This document shows, piece by piece, positions 1 through 6,691 of a DNA stretch of 49,050 nt. The stretch covers positions 1 to 49,050 of the forward strand of contig JAPPNP010000083.1 of NCBI GenBank assembly GCA_028873795.1, written 5' to 3'. This DNA comes from Chloroflexota bacterium. Lineage in GTDB: Bacteria; Chloroflexota; UBA11872. Under the pieces are notes generated by a model. It worked only from the letters and a program-made list of their open reading frames with translations. It ran no database searches and had not been told where the DNA came from. Position numbers and translations under genes: made by a program. How positions within the stretch are numbered: position 1 is the first letter of the stretch; each line of letters opens with the position of its first letter.

Positions 1-316
<316 letters not shown>

Positions 317-369
317 AATTTCGTTAGACCGGCAACAGTGCAGCTTTGCTTACCCTTCCGGCGTTGGGT

Positions 370-489
370 TTCCCGGTGACTCGAGCGACGAGGCCACACC
401 TGTTCCCATCCCGAACACAGTCGTTAAGCTCGTCAGCGGCGACAATACTGCCGGGGCAACCTGGTGGGAAGATAGCTCGTTGCCGGGAA
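370..489 (+). rRNA. rrf: 5S rRNA
   Basis: The universally conserved 5S core 'ttcccatcccgaaca' is at about 404-418. Aligning its position with E. coli 5S places the ends near 370 and 489. The helix I strands (tcccggtga and tgccggga) pair, and pairing continues outward for about ten more base pairs (360-370 with 489-499), which is probably a precursor processing stem. Boundaries are good to a few bases. Confidence 0.92.
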
Positions 490-549
490 ATCCAACGCCG
501 CAAGGCCCCGCCGTCCAGTCGCGCCGACGGTGCCCCGAAGTAGGGTTGT

Positions 550-1308
550 GTGCCGCAGCCACGAACCGTCAGCCTCGGGCAGTTCCACGCCCGCATGGTG
601 CGCAACGCCCACACCTTGGACGAGTTTTACGCCGCCATGGAGGCCTGGACCGACGCCATCGTCGCGGCCAGCCCAATCCTGGTCTGCCAGGAGGGCTGCG
701 CGCGCTGCTGCAAGCACCAGGTCCTGGTCGGCGAGCCGGAATGGGCGCACATCGTGCGCTGGATGCACGCCAACCTGACGCCCGAAGAACGCCGTCGCAT
801 CGTGCGCCGCACGCAGGCCCAGCTCGTCCAGCCCGGCAATCCCCTGTCGCGCTGGCTCGGCATGCGCGGCCGATCGACCCGCGTCTTCATGCGCCAGGTG
901 GCGCGTGGCGCGGCCATCGAGGCCACCCGCTGCCCGATGCTCGATGACGACAATCGCTGCGCGATCTATCCGGTGCGGCCGTTCGTCTGTCGGGCATATG
1001 GTCGGTCGGTGCTGGCCAACGGCTCCATGATGCTTTGCGAGATCTTCGCCGGCCGCGTGCGCCAGGCGCCCGGCATCGAGCGCACCCTCGATCTGGCGCC
1101 CATGCCGCTGACCTCAGCGACCTATCTCGCCCTCAATCGGGGGCGATCGCCCGCCGAGCCGGGCCGTTTCACGATCATGGCCGCGCACGTGCTGCGTCAC
1201 GTCGTCGATGGCGACGACCTTTCGCCCGAACCGATACCGCTCGCGGCGGAAACCCGCTTTCCGGTGGTCGACGAGGACGCCTTCGACAATCTCGAGGCCC
1301 CGGCATGA
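550..1308 (+). CDS. YkgJ-family cysteine-cluster protein (copy 1)
   Basis: A 252-residue protein of the YkgJ/UPF0153 family, thought to bind a metal (Zn or Fe) through clustered cysteines; the biochemical role is not established. Seen: an N-terminal cluster Cys46, Cys50, Cys53, Cys54 (CQEGCARCC), then Cys128, Cys137 and Cys147 (C..NRCAIYPVRPFVCRAYG) and Cys163. All eight recur in the neighbouring paralogue. The Ile-Tyr-Pro-x-Arg-Pro-x-x-Cys-Arg segment is the family signature. The start is GTG at 550, chosen because alignment with copy 2 begins there; no strong Shine-Dalgarno is visible. The gene lies only about 60 bp after 5S rRNA on the same strand with no clear terminator between, so read-through from the rRNA promoter is possible (inference). 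Confidence 0.85.
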   Translation: MPQPRTVSLGQFHARMVRNAHTLDEFYAAMEAWTDAIVAASPILVCQEGCARCCKHQVLVGEPEWAHIVRWMHANLTPEERRRIVRRTQAQLVQPGNPLSRWLGMRGRSTRVFMRQVARGAAIEATRCPMLDDDNRCAIYPVRPFVCRAYGRSVLANGSMMLCEIFAGRVRQAPGIERTLDLAPMPLTSATYLALNRGRSPAEPGRFTIMAAHVLRHVVDGDDLSPEPIPLAAETRFPVVDEDAFDNLEAPA

Positions 1309-1388
1309 GACCGAACGCACCTCAAGCTGGTTGTGACGCTGGGTCCGCACCGCGATACTTAGACATTCGCAAGAACTACTGAGCGGCT

Positions 1389-2198
1389 GTGGCACGCAAG
1401 CCCAAGAAGGCTCAGGCCGTTGACCTGCATGCCTTTCACGAGCGCATGGTGCGCGACGCGCGCACGTTTCCGGAGATGTACGCCGCGCTCGAAGGCTGGT
1501 CGGAGCTCGTCGTCAAGGAAAACCCCATCATCACCTGCCAGGACGGCTGCGCGCGCTGCTGCAAGCACCAGGTGCTCGTCGGCGAGCCGGAGTGGGCCCT
1601 GATCCATTCGTGGATGCGCGACAACCTGACCAAGGCACAGCGCCAGCGGATCGTCGGTCGGGTGCATGCCCAAATCGAGCAGCCAGGAAATCCGCTGGGC
1701 CGGTGGCTCGGCATGGGCTCCAAGGCGCCCCGGGCCTTCGTCCGATCCGTCGGTCGAGGCTTCAACACCGAGGCCACCCGTTGCCCGATGCTGGGCGACG
1801 ACAACCGATGCGAGATCTACCCCGTCCGCCCCTTCGTCTGCCGCGCCTACGGGCGGGCGCAGATGGCCAGCGGCGCCAATATGTTCTGCGAAATCTTCCT
1901 CGGACGGTTGCGGCAACAGCCCGAGGCCGGTGAAGACATGAAGCTGGAGAACATGAGCGTCATGTCACGCAAGTATTTCGAGCTGAACTCGAGCCGCGCG
2001 TCGGACGGCGGGCTCTTCACCATCATGTCCGCCCATCTGCTGCGCAGCGCGACGGGCGACCGCGACCTCGTCAAACAGCCCATTCCGCTGCAGCGGGAGA
2101 AGTCGTACCCGGTTGTCCGCCAGGCCGACTTTCCGGAGCGCCGCGTGGGTAGCGCCAAGGAGACGACGACCACGGTTTCCGTGGTTTCGGCGCCCTAG
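1389..2198 (+). CDS. YkgJ-family cysteine-cluster protein (copy 2)
   Basis: A 269-residue tandem paralogue of the preceding gene. Long blocks are identical (CARCCKHQVLVGEPEWA; the RCPML..DNRC..YPVRPFVCRAYGR block), and all eight cysteines are conserved at a constant offset of four residues (Cys50, 54, 57, 58, 132, 141, 151, 167). Putative metal-binding protein of unknown function. It starts with GTG at 1389, 80 bp after copy 1, and was probably co-transcribed with it. The C-terminal ~20 residues (Lys/Thr/Val-rich) are not shared and look disordered. It ends 19 bp before the stop codon of the convergent ArsC-like gene. The pair is best explained by a local duplication. Confidence 0.85.
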   Translation: MARKPKKAQAVDLHAFHERMVRDARTFPEMYAALEGWSELVVKENPIITCQDGCARCCKHQVLVGEPEWALIHSWMRDNLTKAQRQRIVGRVHAQIEQPGNPLGRWLGMGSKAPRAFVRSVGRGFNTEATRCPMLGDDNRCEIYPVRPFVCRAYGRAQMASGANMFCEIFLGRLRQQPEAGEDMKLENMSVMSRKYFELNSSRASDGGLFTIMSAHLLRSATGDRDLVKQPIPLQREKSYPVVRQADFPERRVGSAKETTTTVSVVSAP

Positions 2199-2217
2199 AG
2201 GCCCCGCGCGTCCCGAC

Positions 2218-2580
2218 CTATTCGCCGGCGGCCTGCGCGTGCGCCAGCCGTTCGAACGCATCCGCGTCGAGCCCGATGATGCGCTCCTCGCCTTGGACCA
2301 CGATCGGCCGCCGCACCACGACGTTATTCTCCTGCATGATGCGCAGCGCCGATTCGTCATCCAGATCCTGGTGCGCGATGCCGAGCTTTCGAAAGGCCGG
2401 ACTGCGCGGGTTGACGAACGAGACCGCCGAGCCGCTGCCAACGATGTCGGCCAGTTCCTCGGTCGTCAGCGCCCGTCGGGCGTAGTCATGCGGCTCGTAC
2501 TCGACGCCGGCTCCGTCCAAGGCCGCACGGGCCTTGCGACAACTGTCTCAGGTACTGCGGAAATAGAACCGCGTCGTCAT
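2218..2580 (-). CDS. ArsC/Spx-like thiol-redox protein, probable selenoprotein with in-frame TGA
   Basis: A 120-residue ArsC/Spx/YffB-fold protein, read through one in-frame TGA (codon 11, 2550-2548). Seen: the frame starts at ATG 2580, overlapping the upstream dehydrogenase stop as ATGA. It reads MTTRFYFRST-[TGA]-DSCRKARAAL, then continues without interruption through typical family features: TTEELADIV, the NPRS..FRKLG stretch and the RRPIVV..EE..IGLD segment. In family members the TGA position is the first cysteine of C-x-x-C (for example SCTSCRKAR in Spx), so the product would carry U-x-x-C. A SECIS-like hairpin follows the TGA. Known: Cys/Sec exchange at redox sites is the usual pattern in thioredoxin-fold selenoproteins. 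Inferred: selenocysteine at residue 11. The alternative is a Cys-to-stop point mutation (pseudogene) or sequencing error. Starting after the TGA would give a 100-residue protein without its redox site. Confidence 0.75.
2518..2536 (-). promoter_or_regulatory. Candidate bacterial SECIS hairpin
   Basis: On the mRNA (minus) strand a perfect 7-bp stem, CAAGGCC (2536-2530) and GGCCUUG (2524-2518), closes a five-base loop CGUGC (2529-2525). The loop begins 18 nt after the in-frame UGA and has G at loop position 2, followed by U. Published bacterial SECIS searches use a UGA-to-loop distance of roughly 16-37 nt, a small loop, and a G in the first two loop bases; all are met. It lies inside the coding sequence, as bacterial SECIS elements do. 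Confidence 0.65.
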
Positions 2581-3665
2581 GTCACCTCTCCCTCGGACGA
2601 GTCCGTCCAATCGAGGACGATTGCCAGCCAACCGCTCGGTCCTTGCTCGATCAGGGCGTACATTTCCGCAGCGCCGGCATAGGGCACGCGGTGCGAAACG
2701 AGATGGTCGACGCGGAGTTCACCGCGGGCCATCAACTCAATCACGTATTCCCGATTGCGCGGGCGCGGCCATTGAAACTTGTGATAGGGCTCGTGTGGAT
2801 AGAAGGCCTGATACGTGCCGAAGATCGTGAGCTCGCGTCGCAGCAGGTCGACCTGCAACTCAATGCCCACGGCGCCGGGAGCGCTGCCGGTCACGGCAAT
2901 GACGCCCCCGTTGTCGGCGGCCCGAATGCAGTCTGGCAGCACGTGCGGCGTGCGCGTCGCCATAAACACCGCGCGCGCGCCGACCCCATATGAGACGTCA
3001 CGAATAGCCTCAACCGCGTCGTCGCGCCCGGCATTGACGGTGTGGGTGGCGCCGCTTTCGAGGGCATTCTCCAAGCGTCGCTCGTCAAGGTCCACGGCCA
3101 CGACCGGATAGGCGCCCGCCATGCGGGCAAACTGCACGATGAGCTGTCCCACCACCCCGACGCCGAACACGGCCACGGCGTCGCCGATCGAAGGCTGCGC
3201 TCGCCGCACGGCATGCAGCGCGACGTCGGCCAGCGATACAAACGTGGCCGCGTCGTCCGAGACCGCGTCCGGCAGCAACTGCGGAACCTCGAGCCTGGAC
3301 ATTGGTCGATCGTCCGGCGGGATCAAGGCCAAGCTCACGTGCTGCAGCGAGGCCACGATCCGATCGCCCGCGGCAAAACCGGCGGTCTGGTCGCCGGCCT
3401 CGAGTACGCGCCCCACCCACGAGTAACCCGGGCGCAGGGCGTCCGGGGCCTCGGACAGGCCGGCGGCCCGATGGTCGCCTTCGAGCAAGTTCTGCTCGGT
3501 GCCAGCGCTTATCAGCGTGCGGGTGGCCTGGGCCAGTAGCTGCGACGGCGCGGCATCGGCCACCGGCCGTTCGGCGACCCGCACCTCGCTGGGCGAAGGA
3601 AACTCGATTTGGCGGGCAATGCGCGGCAAGGAATCAGCCACTTGGAATCGTGCGCGGGCAAGCAT
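2577..3665 (-). CDS. Medium-chain (zinc-type fold) dehydrogenase
   Basis: A 362-residue NAD(P)-dependent oxidoreductase of the MDR superfamily. Seen: an N-terminal GroES-like catalytic domain (roughly 20-150) containing ISAGTE, GYSWVGRVLEAG and FAAGDRIVA; a Rossmann segment with GVGVVGQLIVQFARMAGA followed by the acidic end of the second beta strand (VAVDLDERRL); and an MDR C-terminal cap. The usual catalytic Cys and His zinc ligands of alcohol dehydrogenases are not obvious, so it may act without catalytic zinc; the substrate is unknown. Its stop overlaps the start of the ArsC-like selenoprotein (ATGA), so the two are translationally coupled and may share a redox task. ATG at 3665 is the only Met start before the domain; it lacks a clear Shine-Dalgarno, so the first ~15 residues are uncertain. 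Confidence 0.82.
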   Translation of the reverse strand: MLARARFQVADSLPRIARQIEFPSPSEVRVAERPVADAAPSQLLAQATRTLISAGTEQNLLEGDHRAAGLSEAPDALRPGYSWVGRVLEAGDQTAGFAAGDRIVASLQHVSLALIPPDDRPMSRLEVPQLLPDAVSDDAATFVSLADVALHAVRRAQPSIGDAVAVFGVGVVGQLIVQFARMAGAYPVVAVDLDERRLENALESGATHTVNAGRDDAVEAIRDVSYGVGARAVFMATRTPHVLPDCIRAADNGGVIAVTGSAPGAVGIELQVDLLRRELTIFGTYQAFYPHEPYHKFQWPRPRNREYVIELMARGELRVDHLVSHRVPYAGAAEMYALIEQGPSGWLAIVLDWTDSSEGEVT

Positions 3666-3802
3666 GCCGCACCCGCGGCGCGCTGTCAGGCATGTCTCCG
3701 AGTGGTGCGACGACGGCTCGCGGCCTCCGCTTGCCCCAGTCTACGGGCGGCCTGCTCACGTGTCGGTTGGCCGAATCGTCCGTGGGATGACGGAGGGGAG
3801 GA

Positions 3803-4609
3803 TCAGGGCTTGACGGCAATCGCCTCACCAAAGGCGATCGCGCCGACGGCGCCCACGTGGTCCTTCCACTCGTCGTGCTCGAGGCGCCACTGGTCGAACT
3901 GCTCCTGGGTAGCCAGCCCGTGCGTCGTCGCCGCCGCGATCACGTCCGGCGAGTAAAACCAGTCGCTGATGAAGCCATGTAGGAATGCCACGTCCGGCGG
4001 CGCGCTGAAGTAGTCGAAGGAGGCGGTCGCCCGGATGTCCGAAAACCCGGCCTCGATGAGTCTGTTCTTCAACTCCTTGCCCATTTGAGGATGACCGCCG
4101 TTGGCTCGGAGCAGGTTGCCAAACGTCTCCCACGCGGCGTCGGTGTTCTCGGTGCTCGGCTCGAGAAACGAGGAGCCGAGGATGAACTCACGGCTGGAGA
4201 TGACGCCGCCCGGCTTCAGCACCCGCTTCACCTCCGCCAGGGTCCCGGACGTGTCGGGAACGTGCATCAGCACGGCGTGGCAGTGCGCGACGTCGAACGT
4301 TGCGTCATCGAAGGGCAGATCGGTCACGTCGCCGACGTGAAAGGTCGCATTGTGATGACCGCCAGCCTGGGCGGCGGCACGGGCCAGCTCGATCTGCGAC
4401 GCCTCCATGTCGACGCCGTGGATCTCTCCCGGATCCACCGCTTGGGCCAGGCCGACTGTGATGGTTCCGGGGCCGCAGCCGAAGTCGAGCACGCGCAGGC
4501 CGGGCTCGAGCAGCGGCAGCAGGTGCGACGCGTGGGTCTCCGCGCTGCGCCGATCCAGCATCTGTCGAAACTCCGCGCTATAGCCCATCGTGTAGCTGGA
4601 CTCGGTCAT
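3803..4609 (-). CDS. Class I SAM-dependent methyltransferase
   Basis: A 268-residue methyltransferase of the UbiE/Methyltransf_11 type. Seen: motif I VLDFGCGPGTIT, the acidic residue of the second strand (GVDMEASQIELAR), motif II around VGDVTDLPFDDATFDVAHCHAV, and motif III LAEVKRVLKPGGVI. The C-terminal half, with many aromatic residues (FDYFSAPP, DWFYSPD), probably forms the substrate lid. The acceptor substrate cannot be told. The frame is open 20 codons further upstream, but the start at 4609 is preferred because a GGAG sits about 8 bases before that ATG and the domain begins shortly after. It lies between the permease and dehydrogenase genes on the same strand with gaps of about 110-140 bp, so operon membership is uncertain. 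Confidence 0.85.
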   Translation of the reverse strand: MTESSYTMGYSAEFRQMLDRRSAETHASHLLPLLEPGLRVLDFGCGPGTITVGLAQAVDPGEIHGVDMEASQIELARAAAQAGGHHNATFHVGDVTDLPFDDATFDVAHCHAVLMHVPDTSGTLAEVKRVLKPGGVISSREFILGSSFLEPSTENTDAAWETFGNLLRANGGHPQMGKELKNRLIEAGFSDIRATASFDYFSAPPDVAFLHGFISDWFYSPDVIAAATTHGLATQEQFDQWRLEHDEWKDHVGAVGAIAFGEAIAVKP

Positions 4610-4717
4610 CTGATCGCTCCGTTTCGGTCTCGACTGGTCCGTGCACGGCCCGTATCGGGGACCGGCCAATCACAAGCAGCCTAAGGGTTTGCGGCCACGC
4701 AAGTTTCGCGCCGTGGA

Positions 4718-6457
4718 TTAGGTCGTGCGCGAGACTCGCACGGCAATGACGTCGACGCCGTGATATTTCTGGTGCTGCACCGACGAGGCGTAGTGCCACA
4801 GCAGACGGAACGATACCTCGCGTTCGTCGGGCGCCGGGGGCAATTCGCTGAGATAGGCCAGGCGGTCCTCCATGTTCTCGGTCTCCAAGGCCGTCACGAA
4901 TTCCATTTCCACCGCCTGCCCCTCCCTGCGGGCAGAAACGGCGAGGCGGCGCTCGACGTCGTCGGTCGCGTCTTCGGTCCCCTGCAGCAGGATGGCCAGC
5001 GTTTCTTCGCCCGCCGAGGCCAACCGGTCCGCCGACGCGGAATTCCAACCGTTCTTCGCCGCGAACTCGCGCAGGAATTCGTCGATCCTCGGCAACGCGG
5101 CCATGTTCAACCCGACCTGCAGACGCCGGCGCCGCGGGCTCGTCAACTCCAGGAACAACATCATGATGATGGCGGCGAGCGCGCCCGACGTCATGCCGTT
5201 GCTCAGGAATACGCCGATGAAACCGTCGCCCAATTGGTCGGCGAAGATCACCTGGTTCTGAAATCCCACACCGATCCAGAACGACAATCCGGCGACGGCG
5301 GCCGTTCGGTGATCGACCCCGTCGTCGACGATGATCTTCATCCCCTGCACGAAGAGCACGCCGATGAGAACGGTGATGTAGGCCGCCGCTACGGGACCCG
5401 GAATGGCGATCAGCAAGGCCGCAACCTTGGGGAAGAACGCCAGAATGATGAAGATGACGCCAATGGCGACGCCCACGCGGCGGGCGGCTATGCCGGTGAC
5501 GCCGGACAGCGGCACGCTGCTCGAATAGGTGGTGTTGGGCAACGTCCCTGCCAGGCCGGACAGCAGATTGCCCATACCGTCGGCATTGAGCGCACCCTGG
5601 ACCAGGCGGAAGTCGGTGGCCCGCGGCTTGCGGCGCGACACCTGCTGAATGGCCACGCTGTCGCCAATGGTCTCAATGGCGCCAACGATCGTGACCACGA
5701 TGAACGCCGGAAGGAGCGCCCAAAACTCGACGTTAGGCGTCAGATCGAAGCCCGGCCATCCGTCCAGCGGAATGCCGACCCAAGGGGCGTCGAGCACGGG
5801 CTGCGTGTCGTATAGACCGAAGGGCGCGGCGGCAACGCAGCCTACGACGATGCCGATCAGCGGGGACCAGAGCCGCCACTTGGGTGCCGCGCGCAGGATC
5901 AGCGCCGCGACAGTCGCCAAGGTGGCCAGCGCGGCAATCGGCGCCGCCACCGGCGACGTGCCCTCAGGCACCTGCGTCAGCGCATCAAACACGAGCGGCA
6001 TCACCGTGACGGCAATCAGCATGATTACCGTGCCGCTGACGACCGGCGTGAAAATGCGCCGAAACAGCTGGAGCCGTGCGGCCAGCAGAAACTGAAACAG
6101 CGCCGAAACGACGACAAGGCTGGCCATCGTGGATGGGCCGCCTTTGACCAGCGCCGTGACGCAGACTGCGATGAAGGCTCCGGACGTCCCCATGAACAGC
6201 ACATGCCCCGCCCCGATTCGCCCGACACGGACAGCCTGGAGAATCGTGGTAAAGCCGCTGATCAGGAGCGCCGCGAACACGGCCCACGACAGATAGCCGG
6301 CGGACTGGCCGGCGATCTGCACCACAATGACGACGGTCAGAATGACCGGCGCCAGCATGATCATGGCCGCCTGAAACCCGACGCCGCCGGCTAGCAACCA
6401 AGGGGGGCGCTCATCCGGCTCGTAGCGGATGTTTTCGTTCGGCAGTGCCTCAGCCAT
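4718..6457 (-). CDS. NCS2-family purine/uracil permease with extra C-terminal domain
   Basis: A 579-residue protein. Residues ~20-440 form a nucleobase:cation symporter-2 (UraA/xanthine permease) transporter with about 14 hydrophobic segments and the family core around ETIGDSVAIQQVSRRKP and the LPNTTYSSSVP segment. Substrate is predicted to be a nucleobase, uracil or xanthine/urate. Typical NCS2 proteins are 430-480 residues; this one carries ~130 additional soluble residues. That tail (LPRIDEFLREFAAKNGW, then RLASAGEETLAIL) resembles the first helices and N-box of RsbW-type HATPase domains, but no glycine-rich ATP lid is visible, so a degenerate or divergent regulatory domain is the guess. 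The start is supported by GGAGGG about 10 bases upstream of the ATG. The 234 bp upstream (6458-6691) holds no gene I can support and no clear purine riboswitch. Confidence 0.85.
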   Translation of the reverse strand: MAEALPNENIRYEPDERPPWLLAGGVGFQAAMIMLAPVILTVVIVVQIAGQSAGYLSWAVFAALLISGFTTILQAVRVGRIGAGHVLFMGTSGAFIAVCVTALVKGGPSTMASLVVVSALFQFLLAARLQLFRRIFTPVVSGTVIMLIAVTVMPLVFDALTQVPEGTSPVAAPIAALATLATVAALILRAAPKWRLWSPLIGIVVGCVAAAPFGLYDTQPVLDAPWVGIPLDGWPGFDLTPNVEFWALLPAFIVVTIVGAIETIGDSVAIQQVSRRKPRATDFRLVQGALNADGMGNLLSGLAGTLPNTTYSSSVPLSGVTGIAARRVGVAIGVIFIILAFFPKVAALLIAIPGPVAAAYITVLIGVLFVQGMKIIVDDGVDHRTAAVAGLSFWIGVGFQNQVIFADQLGDGFIGVFLSNGMTSGALAAIIMMLFLELTSPRRRRLQVGLNMAALPRIDEFLREFAAKNGWNSASADRLASAGEETLAILLQGTEDATDDVERRLAVSARREGQAVEMEFVTALETENMEDRLAYLSELPPAPDEREVSFRLLWHYASSVQHQKYHGVDVIAVRVSRTT

Positions 6458-6691
6458 TGGGGCCGCTCCCTCCGGATCCGTTCAATCTCAGGTCAAGTCT
6501 TTGAGCCGACGTGTTTGCAGAGGTCGGCCGGGAACATGAATATTGCTTCAGACGCGCATTGTCACGTATCTGGCAACTGCCGCAAGTCCCCCGCGACGGG
6601 AGTCTCAAGAATCAAGCTGACGGTCTTTGGACGAACTCCGAGCTTCGGTCTCTGACCCGTCCCGCGCTCGCTGTGTTCGGCGCCGAACGGG

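Noticed and set aside
2218-2520. The ArsC-like gene as a 100-residue protein starting after the TGA
   Set aside because: It would lack the redox cysteine region and the first beta strand, and the upstream ATG has the exact ATGA overlap with the previous gene.
4760-5815. A 351-residue plus-strand open frame
   Set aside because: Antisense shadow of the NCS2 permease; Arg/His/Gln-rich nonsense.
6458-6691. Purine riboswitch upstream of the nucleobase permease
   Set aside because: I see no conserved purine-aptamer core in the leader; only a good Shine-Dalgarno near the start.
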